Assembly (NCBI GenBank): GCA_910574455.1
Contig: CAJSYZ010000004.1
Location: forward strand, 248,001-312,000
Direction of reading: 5' to 3'
DNA: 64,000 nucleotides
Source: Trichaptum fuscoviolaceum
Lineage: Eukaryota > Basidiomycota > Agaricomycetes > Hymenochaetales > Trichaptaceae
The notes under the pieces were generated by a model. It did no database searches, was not told where the DNA came from, and saw nothing but the letters and a program-made list of their open reading frames with translations. The stretch's first letter is position 1, and every line of letters starts with the position of its first letter. Made by a program: the position numbers and the translations under genes. Shown here one piece after another: positions 23,223 through 35,211 of the stretch.

Positions 23223-25185
23223 ATGCTCCTGCTCATCACCGCTGTGTTTCTGTTCAAACGCTACGGCACTCATGCTGTGCCACTACCCACTCACTTTTCG
23301 ACATCTCCTGTGTTCGACGCGCCCGTCTTCGCCCGCGATGACTCTTCCAGCGGATGCACAACTCGGACCGTCCTGGATATTCTATGGAGCTGTCTGGCGA
23401 CAACGTTTGCGTGCACCTGGTTGTCCGTGCACCCGAACGTGCCATGGCGCAATGAAGGCAGATGGACGTTACTAGGCCGACGTATCTTTCTCATGTTCTT
23501 TTCGATTCTCGCGCCGGAGTTTATGATCATGTGGGCGTTCAAGCAATGGAGAGGGGCAGTGCTAATTAGGGAGACTGTGAATAAATCGATTTCGGGTATG
23601 TGGCCCGGTTGATCGCTCGAAACGTCATGCTAATGGTTGTAGGCAAGCGTTGGACCACAGTACATGGCCATTTCTTGCAGATGGGTGGGTTCCGGCTGCA
23701 GTCTACTGCATGCGAGAACATGTTCACGAAGGCGTCGAGTGTCTTTCGACTGCGCGATAGGGAACTTATACCCGAAACATTCCTGTGTCGACCTGTCGAT
23801 GGCGCCGGGATCAAGTCGAAGATACTTGTCCAGATTAAGCAGATCGAAGGAGTCCCGAGAGGAGATATATGGTCCGGGGAGCTTTCCGAAGCAAACGCTA
23901 TGCAAATCGATTTCGGGGATGATATCTGGGAAGGCGTTCTTTCATACGATGTCCTCAAAGAACTTCTCTCCGAGAATCTTATTTGCTTTCCGGACATCAC
24001 CGAGAACGAGATCAACGACAAAAGCAAGGGTGACGCTCTCTCCAAAAGCATCGCCCTCTTGCAGCTCACTTGGTTCATCATCCAAATCATCGCACGGGCG
24101 GCACAAGGCTTAGATATCACCGAGCTGGAGCTTACCACGGCTGCTCTCGCTGGATTGAACAGCGTAATGTACATCTTCTGGTGGAGCAAGCCTTGTGACG
24201 TCCGTTTCCCGGTGGTGATACGGACCAAGGGTGCGGAACAACTACTAGCAAAGACGTCTGAAGCCACCACATGGAGGTGTACTGACCCGGAACCGGACTT
24301 TGACTTTCGTGTGCATCTCTGGGCGGCAATCATCACGCCAATCCGTACGGTACTTGACACCCTCAGCCGGCTCATAAAGGCACAGAAGCCTTACAGGTTC
24401 GGAGGCCGCAACGCGGGACCGGACAACTCGAATGAAGGCCAGGAACTTATCGGTTCAATGATTTCAGATGATGCGCAAGCTACAAGTGGTGTCTCTACAG
24501 ACGGGGTTAACTCTCACGAGAAAGTCGGTATAAATTCCACCTTTCTCCACCGAAACTGCCTGCTTACCTTTCGACTATGCAGCTAAGCTTACACACTATT
24601 AATAATTGTGGCATATCCGCGCTACAACTCGCTGCGCTCCTACTTTATAGTCCGATCCTCGTGATTGATCTGGTTCTATTCATTCCTATAGAGATGATAT
24701 TACACTTCGGTCCAGAGAATGGGTCGCTTTCTAATTTCGTAGACTCCATCTATGACACCTCGGTAGTGGAGGAAACATTCTCAATGATGTTTTATAGCGA
24801 AAATGCAGACATCAAGTCAGTTCTCGGCACCTCGTCTCTCGCAGGTGTTCTGTTCGGAGCAGTCCATTGTCTCGCGTGGAACTTCAGCTTTCCGTCGCAC
24901 GTTGAGCAGATTATGTGGAGAGCTGCGTCTTTGGGAGTTATTGCGTCGTGCGCTGCGGCATTGCTTACCGCGCTATGTTTCCATTTCAATCATGACCCAA
25001 ACCGACTTTGGGAAGTGCTCGTAGCACTTCTAGCGCGAGTAGGTGTAGTATTGTCTGGCTTGGCTGCCTTCATCTACCCAGTTGCTCGAATCATCCTTCT
25101 TGTTCTTGGTATAACTTCACTGCGTTCACTACCTTCTTCCGCCTTTGACACTATCAATTGGATCGATCTCGTTCCTCACATTTGA
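23223..25185 (+). CDS. Copy E, multi-pass membrane protein of the clustered family, intact, plus strand
   Basis: Exons 23223-23595, 23643-24523 and 24583-25185 join in frame to about 618 aa. Exon 1 gives MLLLITAVFLFKRYGTHAVPL, then TVLDILWSCLATTFACTWL and FLMFFSILAPEFMIMWAF. Exon 2 gives WTTVHGHFLQMGGF, DDIWEGVLSYDVLKELL, KSKGDALSKSIALLQLTWF and MYIFWWSKPCDVRFPVV. Exon 3 starts LSLHTINNCG and ends FDTINWIDLVPHI after about four spans. The exon 2 donor (AAA|GTCGGT) is weak; the nearby GTATAA would change phase. Exon 1 is 18 nt shorter than in most copies. It is the only family member on the plus strand and has no partner flank in the window. Function unknown. Confidence 0.88.
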
Positions 25186-25988
25186 TTTGTGTTCGCGTAC
25201 TACATCTTTTGCTTGCACTCATTCTATGTTTTGATACAGTATCTACAGTATGTACATATATATTCATTCGTTCATTGATAGAAACTTCGTCCATGAGCTG
25301 CATTTGGATTCATATTCCATTCAGTAGAGTCAGCCATGATCTCTGGGCCTCAAAAAGAGCTGGTGACCAGAAAAAACAAATCAAAGAACAATCCTTGTTG
25401 GAAGTATTTGTACAACGAAAAGTTATTTATTAGAGGGCGTAGGAGTATTGCACTCACTGAGTGTACTCTCTGGACCATTTCTACCATAGCTCTCCCTCCC
25501 AGATCTGGAAATACTCAGATGATGTGTATGCCAAGTGTGAGGTACAGGCTCGACTCGTTCGGCTGAGCGATGCCCTCGATGAGGACAGTCATTCTGGAGT
25601 ACGAGGAAGACGAGCTTGCTGGGGTTGTGCACGAGTCGGCGGGATGGTCAAAGCTGCCTTGAACTTAATGTGGTGCTTCCGCCGTCTTTCATTGCGCGAG
25701 CCGAGGCGCCTGAACGGGACAGCATGAAGTGATGTGCTATTTCAGTAGCAACTGGGCCCGTCGCGTCGACCGGCAGCACTAAGCCTGGCACGCAGCTGCT
25801 CGGCAGTTATAATATTGACGTCAGACTTCAGGGGGAACTTGGTCCGACGAAAAAGGAGCTGCTATGGACAAACGCCACGGCCCACGGGAGCAAATGGTAT
25901 ATTTTAAAGCTAAGACGGACAATGAAGTCTGTGAGGATAGGGTTTGGAATATGTATGTACTTTGATATTCCATGTATACTATCGTAGA
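25186..25988. other. Intergenic region, no gene recognised
   Basis: Short frames at 25158-25727 have no recognisable motif. I see no repeats or RNA genes here. Confidence 0.5.
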
Positions 25989-27624
25989 TCATTGATCGTA
26001 ACTACTTGAGTCGACGAAGAATTTCGAGCATCCATCAGGTTCATCCTGACGAGCTTTTAACAAGACCGTCTTCCGAAGCTCCTCGTGCACTAAACCGGGT
26101 GATAAAATAGCGATCAATAGCCGCGAGAACTCCAGTGTCTCTTCCCGGCCATTTCGTTCCACAGAACGGAAACCGGCGATAACACATGTGAGTGCTACTA
26201 CTATAGCTGGAACGTAGGCTAGTAGGAGATGGTACTGATCGTAGACGTAGACAAGTTTGGAATAGACGCATTGCGTTTCGAGGTTTGATAGCGGAGCGTT
26301 GACCGGGTTCGAAAGGAGGCTGATGCTGATGTTCGCCATGAGCTGGGGAAACGCGTCAAGCATGTCCCAATTCCATTCCCATGTCATGCTGTTCTGCGGC
26401 CCCGGTTGGCCCAATGAGGAGAATATGAAATATGGATTGTAAGCATGTGGATTATTCCCAAATATTTTGTTCTGCATCAACCTCATATCGACCTGACCAA
26501 GACCTGAGAGAATCTCAGCTGTCGCCATTGCGGTCGTGTATGTTGACATGTAATCCGCAGCATCGACCTGCAACTTGTGGACAGGCTGATGAATATCGAT
26601 GTTCTTGACGTCCACTATCGCCAAAGTGACATTGTGAGTAATGTCGACAGAATATGTCGCGTTGTATATAGTACAATTCGCAGCCTCCATCCGCACGTCA
26701 TTGGCCTCCATTGTCGCAACGGTTATCGAGTTCCCGTATGGCCCGATGTCGTTCGTAACGTTCCAGATAACAGGGGTCTCCCGACGCATATTCGTGAAGT
26801 TGAATTGGCTTGTGATGTTGGTGCAGTTCATGGCCGGAGCATTGAACACCATGCTGTAGGTACACGGTAGGTCTCCGCAATAGTTCGGCGGCGCAGTATA
26901 CGAGCCAGATACAAGGTTTTGGACGACCATTCGGTTCAACTTGGGCGAGGGCGTCAATGTGGGATTGCCTTCGCTGTCCGGCCATATCACGCCGTAATTC
27001 CCATTGCTGAAGTCGACCTTTTGAATAGTGCATGTCTTTTGGATTGAGGCTGTCTCCGAGCGGAGAGCACCAGGAGCAAAGATGGTGACCAAACGCATAC
27101 CCGAACCTAGAGCGGCGACAGCCGAGAGAAGCCAGGCGGCTCTCCAAGCGCGCATGGCAGAAGGGGAGAAAGGCCTTGAAGGACACGAAAGCATGGCCTC
27201 AATATTCTGAATTGAGTATGAATTCCTGTGCAGGTAAGTCCATAGTAATTGCACAACTGCGATCCCAACCGCCATTCCTAGAACGAAGGTGGCAAAAGAC
27301 GCTATGGCGTTTCCCATGGCACTGACGATGACCTGTTGTGTAAGCTTTAGGCCAAGGATCCGCCCCGTGTTGACCTCATGTCCGCTCAAGTAAGTGCAGA
27401 ACGCAGCATGGCAGATCATTGCGACTACGCCGACCAAAATGAGTGCGCCCATTTGAAATCGAGAGCCATACCAGCGGCTCTTTCGGATTAACTTGTTCGT
27501 GTTGCTCATTGATGTTGATATATCGTCGTCGACAACATCGTATTTATCCATGTCAAGCTGCATTGCAGGTTAGAGATATCACGAGAGAAGAAAGCGAAAG
27601 ACGAACACTCACATCCTTCACCAT
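25989..27624 (-). CDS. Large fungal plasma-membrane-type protein with Cys-rich extracellular loop (DUF3176-like)
   Basis: A 524-codon frame runs from 27563 to 25989. A preferable start adds a tiny first exon 27624-27613 (ATG GTG AAG GAT), spliced through GTGAGT...TGCAG to 27557, giving MVKDLDMDKYDVV. Membrane segments are seen near residues 38-60 (GALILVGVVAMICHAAF), 85-115 (AIASFATFVLGMAVGIAVVQLL) and 145-165 (AAWLLSAVAALGSGM). A roughly 280-residue outward domain with Cys and many N-glycosylation sequons (NCTNIT, NFTN, NATY, NVT) follows. A last span (YVPAIVVALTCVIAGF) and a short cytoplasmic tail close the protein. This layout resembles fungal DUF3176-type proteins; that label is from memory and not tested. 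Function unknown. Confidence 0.8.
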
Positions 27625-30600
27625 ACTTCAATAAGAACTTGGGAGAAAGGGGAAAGTGCTTTACCCATTGAAGAGGTTCGACATGTCTTATACCTGCACT
27701 GACCCTGAGCTACGGAGATTTGGTCATCACAGCGGGCGAGCTAGGTCCTAGGAAATCATGATTGATGCAGAGCATCAAGTCTGTTGCAAATGCTCCGACA
27801 GCCCCTTTGTTCGAGATCAGCAACTTTACAACAAAGCTGAGCGGTTTGCCAGACCTTCCTCTCGCACATGCCGTAGGCAGAGCCCAGAATACCGGGAAGT
27901 ACTACTGCCGTACGGGGGCTGTCCTGACTTCTGTATACGAGCAATCTCATTCTCATCAAGAAGATTGCAATGCATCATCTTCCGATATAAACGGTGATGA
28001 CAACAGCATAGAGGGAATACCGCGTCTTCGTTTTGGGCGCTCGGCGCCAGAAGCTATAGCTTCAAGGCGTCTAATCTTGCTGGGCGCAATTTCTGCAGTT
28101 TCAAGTTGTCAGTTTATCTAGACCAGTTTGCTACAATCAATCACACGTTCAAGTTGAATTGTTGATGAAAAGCCCCTTCCGTCCTGGACACATTTCTTTT
28201 CTCACTGCGTTCTGAGTATTGTGCCATTCCACGAGCCATCCGATGGGAATCAGTGTAAAAACAATGTGCCTCTTTAGTTAACTAGGTCGAAAATCACCGA
28301 ATCGAAAAGAGCTTACAAAAATAATGCCATGGGCATTCATGGACAACCGCACGTTGTCCATCTATCATTGCGATGGAGCCTTTATTGGGTTTGCCGTCCA
28401 TTTTCACACACATAAGATCGGATAGCCTGGGGCACGTCAAAGTTTCAGTCGAACTGAAGAAATGGAGGTGAAAAGTCGAGTAGTGAAAAGGCTTCGAACG
28501 ACTCATCCCACCGTGGCACCGCGACGTGACCATAACCGTGACGTGACTCATACTATGATGTGACGTGACGTGCCAATGGCAATGTCTGCAGTGCTAACAA
28601 CCAGTGTGCTCTGAAAAATTGACGAGCTGTCGCTACCAGTAAGCTTATCTTCACTCCGAGTATGTGATAACATTAATGTTCTCATTCAGTCGATAAACGA
28701 GAAAAATCGTATAGTCGATTTTAAGTTTGAGAGCCTGTTCTTCTCCGGAACTTCAAAAGCCAAAGACAAGCACCGAGATCGATTTTTTCTTCCTTTTTCC
28801 AGAGCCCGCCGGATCCCCAACACTACCACATCTTATGATCAAGCTGTACGCGGCTGAACGCTCTCGGTTAATCACAGCCTCCGATGAGCTGATGCATCGC
28901 CTCGGCTGCAGACATCGACCAGCGTGCCAGGCGATTTCGGAGACGCTTTTGGCATGGCGCTAGCTTCCATTTAGCGCTCTCATGCACGACTGTGGAAGGT
29001 GGCTTCATTGAGACTGGGCGCTTCGGAAGGGACTTGCGGATGCTGGGTGGTGGAAGGAGAGATTGTCTAATGCGGGTAGTCACTGGTATGTCCATGATTT
29101 TTGCGACTGAGAGACAACACGGCTTAACTCTCTTGAAACCCGCAGTTACATACCTCTCTCTAGTGCATGGTTACGACCGTCAAGGCTCGAGTTATGGCTG
29201 AGCTCAACGGTCTTTGAACCAGATGAAGAAGGTGGGACGACGATCGCGGAATCACGGTAAAACCAGCGCTAAACTCGCATCCTTTCCCCGTATGGCATGT
29301 GACTCACCGCCTCCGACTCTCCAACGATATCAATGGCTTTCAAGTAGCTGTCCTCAGATTGTATAGGCCATCATGACAGAAGGCGATGCAACTTATAGTT
29401 TGTGGTGATCGAGTCTATTGCGGGCAGTCCGCGGCTGAGGAAGTGTGGCGGTTCCGGTGACAGATCTTTTTCCGAGGTTCGATCTGGGGAGTCTTTATCC
29501 TGGTACGTTGTTTGTCGACATTCCTTTCCTTACTTTGGGGCTACACATCTAATATTCTGGACTTCGGAGGAGCCAAGGCGACAACGTGATCGAATGAAAA
29601 ATGTGCATGGATCAGGTGCAAAGCTTTGCGGTACTGTAGCTATATACCACTCTGGCGTAGATTGTCGGGTATGATACTCATTCGTAATTGTGATCAAATT
29701 CTTACTGAATTTCGAAGTTGAGGAAGCTGATGGTGCTCTCCTATAAACCGAAAGCCCACTTTTCAGTGTTCACACCTCTTAGCGATTGAAGCACATTTCT
29801 GCTGCAAGATTCGCAGCTTCATCCCCGTCAGAGGACTATTTCGGCTTGTACGACTCCCGAAAATGGGATTTTGACTTGATTAGTGGGTGGTTGATATCTT
29901 TATCGATTTTGTTCGAGGAGCTCATCATTCATGCTGGGACAGACGAATCAAAAACGTAGCAGGTGTAATTACCCTACTCTGCCGAAGGCAAACCATAAAT
30001 CGTCCGTACCTCGTCTACCTCTTCGGACTTAACCAGGTCGTCGGACGTGAAGCTGTCGTCGATGAGTCGGAAACCCGAGGATAACTTCGAAAGCTGTGCA
30101 TGGCCTGGAAGGTGTTTGTACCATATTTTACTGCGCAACATTTCATCATTCCTTGCATCCCCCTAAGGTGCTCTGGTATTTCTCGATGAAGTCTATTGGT
30201 TAGAGGCTTTTTTACTCAATTAAATACAGGCTGTTCTTGTAATTTGGGTCGTTACGAGCAACCTTATCGATTAAAGATCTGATCGGACCGGATTTGAACG
30301 TCTTTGACACCTAGTATGGAAGGTCGAAGGTTAGATGGGAAACCTCTGCCTCTGCAGATGAGCGCATCATTAATGGAGCCGGGCGATTTACACGATTACA
30401 GATAAGTGTAGATCAACAAGCAAACGTCTATACATATACACCTATTCTTTAATGATCTTACGATACCTGGCGATCTCATCCGCACTCGTCGGACAATTGT
30501 TGTACTCATCCTCAGGCTGAAGTACACTGGGAGTTAGGGCGTGGTCGGTCTCCCTCATTCGGAATTGAGTGTGAACGCCTTGTGTTCAAGCTTCAATATA

Positions 30601-30686
30601 AGCTGGGAACGACAATACGCTACCGAAACTTGACTCCTACCATCACCATCTACGTCCTGGCAGGAAAAAACGCACATCTTCCTTTC
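27625..30686. other. 3-kb region without a recognised gene
   Basis: Several short frames (27762-28121, 28294-28551, 28727-28963, 29402-29674, 29887-30084) carry no domain motif and show no coherent splicing. At about 30460-30535 on the minus strand there is an acceptor-like CTTCAG followed by an open stretch ending in a stop. It might be an orphan last exon, but nothing upstream supports it. Confidence 0.4.
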
Positions 30687-32627
30687 ATGGCTTCTTTCCT
30701 CGAGGACATTAGGTACTTCTCCGGGCGTAAGCAAGGCTTCGAAGACAGCTACCGGGATGAATTCCTCCAAACGCTGTGCGATCCCACTGCATCGATGAAC
30801 AGATGGGTAAACGCTATCACCACCTTCTTATGCTTGGAGGCGAACGTAACTGTAAGTAATACATTCGGATTACTACCAACATTGGCTAAACCCTTCCATA
30901 TCACGTTTGCTAGGACTCATCCCTTGCCTTCGACTTTGACTACGTGAGTGACAACTGTATTCAGAACCTTGGAGATTGTAGCTTTCGCGATGGCTAACGA
31001 GACTCGCAGCTGTTCCTCAATCGTGTCGTTAATATGGAACACCTCCTGAAGGCTATTGGTTGCTTAGGGAAATTGGAACATGTTGATAGATGGGATAACT
31101 ACGGGACCATCTTATCCGACTTGATGGATGCCTCCAATGCTGTTGCCGAGCTATCGCAGCTAATGTGAGTAATAAGAGAGAAGATGTACTTCCAGTGTTC
31201 ACGAGTCTACCTTGTTGTCCAGAGACGAGCTTGCGTATCTTGCAGTGACTGAGATTCATCACAAAGTTCGACAGCTGCGCAATATGGCATGCGCTACACA
31301 GAAAGATACAAAACGAACCGGAGTCGGAGAGCTCATACGTACTGTGGATCAGATTGATCAGGTACGGCGTAGGCTCTTCTCCAAATGAATAGTTTGCTAA
31401 GGGGTTTCGTCATCCAAAAGGCTCTACTCTCTGTCAGCGAGAGTCACGGAGACAATTTCGACGCCAGCAGCATCCAGACGCTACTCCATGATTCTATCTA
31501 CAACACGGCCAGCTGTTGCTCGATCCTACCGTCAAGGCTGCATATGGAGGAAGTCGAGAGCTTATCAACAACTCGTGTGAATGGTGGCGGGTTCGCGGAC
31601 ATCTACAATGGGAAATTAAGCGATGGCCGTGTTGTTGCGCTGAAAGTACCAAGATGTTTCGGGAAAGCTGAAGAGATCAAAAAGGTCTATGCGGTGAGCC
31701 GTAATTATAATCTTGTTCTCTGTTGGTAGATCTCTAATTAAGGCTTGCATATATGTAGGAGATATCGAAGGAGGCGTTCGTGTGGCACTTTTCTAAGCAC
31801 AAGAATATTCTTCCTTTGCTTGGAATAGGCTACAAGAAATTCGAAGATGGCAAACCAGATATGCTAATATTAGCAACGCCATGGATGGCCAACGGAAGTT
31901 TAAGACACTTTCTTAGAGATCAACCTGATGCAGATAGGAGAGATATAGTAAGTCACTCATTGAATAATACAATTACGGCCTCCGATTTACATCCGTGCGC
32001 TCAGATAAAAGGGGTTGCCTTCGGCTTGCTATACCTGCACACGTGGAGGACACCTCCGGTAGTGCATGGCGATTTGCGGTGCGTGAGTGACCCTCATCCA
32101 TCTTTAATATCATTATTCTCAACATTGGCGTCTTAAGGATAATATTCTTGTGGACGAAGATGGAACGCCTAAGATAGCAGATTTTGGGCTATCACGGGTC
32201 AAGGATGTACAGGCCAGCCTTACCGGGTCATCGTCCGCCGGAGGGAGAGGATCACTTCGATGGCAGGCACCGGAGCTTCTGTCACCTGAGACATTTGACG
32301 GATCAGGGAAGCAAACGTTCGCTACCGATATCTACGCGTTTGGGATGACATGCTTGGAGGTAAGTATCAATGCTAGAGTTGTGTGCGTCGGGTGACTAAC
32401 CATCCGTACAGATCATAACCGGTCAGGTTCCATATTTTGGATTCAACGACGTACAAGTGATTACAGTCGTATGGCACGGAAAGCCGCCTGCGGTAGCCGA
32501 GGATGTGGCGTATCAGAAAGGGCTGAACGAGAGGGAGTGGGATATAATAAAGGATTGCTGGAGGACCGATGCGCAAGAAAGGCCCTCAGCCACTACGTTA
32601 TGGAGGATGCTCCGTTATGGCTTCTGA
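30687..32627 (+). CDS. Protein kinase (TKL-like), nine exons
   Basis: Exons 30687-30851, 30914-30943, 31010-31164, 31223-31361, 31421-31693, 31759-31947, 32005-32082, 32138-32359 and 32412-32627 join in phase to about 488 aa. The N-terminal 240 residues are helical and unrecognised. The kinase domain follows: glycine loop GGGFADIYNG, VALKVPR (ATP Lys), HKNILPLLG, a hinge with ATPWMANGSLRHFL, catalytic loop HGDLRCDNIL (split by an intron), IADFGLSR, SLRWQAPELL, TDIYAFGMTCLEIITG and a C-terminal CWRTDAQERPSA. The catalytic Asp, Asn and DFG are present, with HGD in place of HRD, as in many agaricomycete TKL kinases. It should be active on Ser/Thr or Tyr. The frame is open upstream to at least 30582, so a further 5' exon is possible. 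Confidence 0.88.
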
Positions 32628-33734
32628 GATATATATTATCTTTCCTCCAGGCATGTTAATGGTCTTGTTTCTTTGAAAACTACCATGCCATTTAAGTTAC
32701 ATGTCAATCTTATGTATGTACGTCCTCACAACACTGTCACGAGGTTCTAGGGCTGGAAGGCGAATTCAGAACGTGTATGATACTGTTGGCTTTTACAAGA
32801 CTATATTGAAAGTCCGAGAATCTGTGCATTCAATGTTGTAAATATAAGTAGCTGGTCTATGAAGCTATGTTACGGTTTAGACGTACTAGTACATATGGAT
32901 TGACGTCATTATGTTAGTAGATTTCCCACGCATCCCATCCTGTTCGTCGCGACCGATAAAAAATCCTTGTACTCTACCTCGACTGACGATACGTCGTGCT
33001 GCAGCCCCTTTGCTATGATTCTAACCCATCCGTATTCACAGTTAACGCGAATCATCTCGTAATCAAGACTATCCGGGCATTTGAGGCAAATAATGGAGAG
33101 AGAAGCATTTAAGAAACATTTTGTCATGAAGTTACACTAGACGACCTCCCTCAGTTTCTGATCGCTACTGTGATTTACGCATTTGATTGACTAATGAAGG
33201 GCACTGACGAGAATATTGCTGACTATTCAACTAGGCGCTGCGAAGATACGGAGTGACAGACTCATCATGTGTTCTTCAGCGTTTACGGCACCACTCTCAG
33301 AATAAAACTCAAGTTTTCGACGCATCATGGCCCTCTCGATTTGCTTCTTTAGATGTACGCCTTTCTACCACTGTACTTTCTATAGGCAGCTGATGATAAT
33401 TATGCTAGCAAGGACGTGGCTGGGAGTGCTTTCTGACTGAAGTAAACAATGCTGGACTAGTTTCCTTTCTTCAGCCGCATAGCCAAGTCCGAAAGTGGTT
33501 TACACAAAGTCTACAGTCCATTATCACAGATCGCTGTGCTTCCGATGCTCAATTGACGAAGATAGCGTACATCCGAAGGGCTGGACGGCGAACGAGTGTT
33601 CTATGACTAATTGAGGGCGCCGGGGCAAACTAGCATATTACATCGGGTTGAGCGGCGGTCGGTAATGGGAAATAGCTGATAATAGCCTTGAGGCTTAGAA
33701 GTGATGGCTCTGATTATTACTGCCTCGGTCACGG
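32628..33734. other. Intergenic region, no gene recognised
   Basis: No motif-bearing frame, repeat or RNA gene was seen. The only frame over 60 codons (32909-33127, minus) lacks support. Confidence 0.5.
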
Positions 33735-33741
33735 TATAAAG
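33735..33741 (+). promoter_or_regulatory. TATA box of the small secreted protein gene
   Basis: TATAAAG lies about 100 bp upstream of the ATG at 33837, a normal fungal spacing. Confidence 0.55.
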
Positions 33742-33836
33742 TCAGAGATATAATGACCTCAATCTTCAGTCACCTAAACTAATACCTTCGCCACTTTGCT
33801 AACGACCAGTATCTTCCCTCACCTTTGCCTGCCGGT

Positions 33837-34316
33837 ATGCTCCGTGACGTCCTTGCCTTCTACATTCTCTTACTCGCTTGCGCTACGGCTACATCTGCCG
33901 GGAATCAGAAGAGAAGTGGTACGTTCGCTTGCCTAAATCAGGCTCCAAGTAATTACGGACGATCGTAGCTAAGGTTGATCCTCTCTAGTTACTTATACCA
34001 GCTCAGCGGGAAGCACCACATCATCTGATGTAGGGTGTGCACCTACAAGCGATGCAGAAACTATTATCACGGAGGTAACTAGTGAGTGAACGACATATAT
34101 CAAACGCAGACCCGGGACATATGTTGACTAAAGCTGCCAGCCATTAGCGGAACCGTCTTCACGATCATCACAGCCGAGGACGGCGAAAGCTTTACGTTGG
34201 CCTCGAGTGGAATGGGTGTTGTGACTAGCGTCGATGGCGAGGGATTCACTATAGTTACCAGTGCCGCTGGCTATGCTGCAACTGCTAATGCCCTCGTGCC
34301 TGGTGCGGGGAAGTAG
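33837..34316 (+). CDS. Small secreted Ser/Thr-rich protein, three short exons
   Basis: No long open frame covers this gene; it appears only after splicing. Exons 33837-33918, 33989-34081 and 34141-34316 join in phase through GTACGT...CTAG and GTGAGT...CCAG introns, giving 116 aa. The start MLRDVLAFYILLLACATATS is a good signal peptide with a cleavage region around ATSAG, and QKR follows it, a possible Kex2-type site. The mature part is rich in Ser, Thr, Ala and Gly (TSSAGSTTSSDVGCAPTS) with a single Cys. It ends AANALVPGAGK, without a clear GPI tail. It may be a cell-wall-associated or apoplastic protein. No known family is recognised. Confidence 0.72.
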
Positions 34317-34705
34317 GGACAGATCACTTCTGATGTTTGTTCTGCTACTTCTTGCTTGCGGAGATCCCCATCTGCGTATATCTCGACCCCTACTTCCATT
34401 AGCTTGCTGTTGAATCTTTCTCCATTCCCAGTAGCTTTACAAGTAGTCCAGCCTAATCGGGACTCTTTAGAGTCAATATCTATTACCACTTGAACTGGCT
34501 TTTAAACTATCTACTCTGATACCCTTCTTGTAGGTTTATATCCGCCAATCACCAGATGCATTCAGAGAAAACAGAATGTTATTGCACTGACAATGAGTAT
34601 AACGAATACAGGACAAAAGTATAGCTTACAAGTTGCTTAACTCATCATACTAGAAACATTTGAAATATCGAAAGCAAAAAAGATATTCAGTGGAATATCT
34701 ACAGA

Positions 34706-34808
34706 TGACGAAAGTGGGATTCGAACCCACGCCCGTTAAGACTAGATATGGCAAGTTTCCTTAACTTAAACCTGATTCTAGCGCCTTAGACCACTCGGCC
34801 ATTTCGCC
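34706..34808 (-). tRNA. tRNA-Leu (anticodon CAG) with intron
   Basis: The minus strand folds as a class II tRNA. The acceptor GGCGAAA pairs with TTTCGTC, followed by discriminator A at 34706. The D arm is TGGCCGAGTGGTCTAAGGC. The anticodon stem CTAGA/TCTAG carries loop AT-CAG-G with anticodon CAG at 34774-34772. There is a long variable arm, and the T arm contains GGGTTCGAACCC. An intron of about 23 nt sits in the canonical position one base after the anticodon. CCA is not encoded, as expected for a nuclear gene. Confidence 0.95.
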
Positions 34809-35211
34809 ATAACATCCAAAAAGTGTCTAAGTATTAATGGACCTCTGCGGAATCTATCTTGAAATCTCCCGAGTTGAATCTGTTTTAATCAAAAGGAGCC
34901 AATGTCGGCGTTACGGCGTTAGCAAGTGATGGCTACGTATTTTGGTTCACATTGATTGAAGCACTTCCACGACTTCTTTGGCAGCTCTATCCTTAATGAG
35001 CAGCGTATGAGTCGCAGACCCGAATATCAGCTTTCTGTCAAAGTCGACAGTCGAGGCGAATGAGACATGTTCAGTGATGATTGAAAGGTAGTTAGACTGA
35101 GTGGAAGGATTCGGCACAGCTGGGAAGCAGTGACACAAGGTGGAGGTTTCTGGTCAACCATATGGGAATCGTGACAGGACTACTGAAGATAAACACAGGT
35201 GATACCGTAAA

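Noticed and set aside
27762..28121. 119-codon plus-strand frame
   Set aside because: No recognisable motif, no promoter or splice evidence, ordinary composition for non-coding DNA here.
30460..30535. Possible terminal exon on the minus strand (acceptor CTTCAG, then PEDEYNNCPTSADE and a stop)
   Set aside because: No upstream exon or partner could be found, and the upstream direction overlaps the kinase gene.
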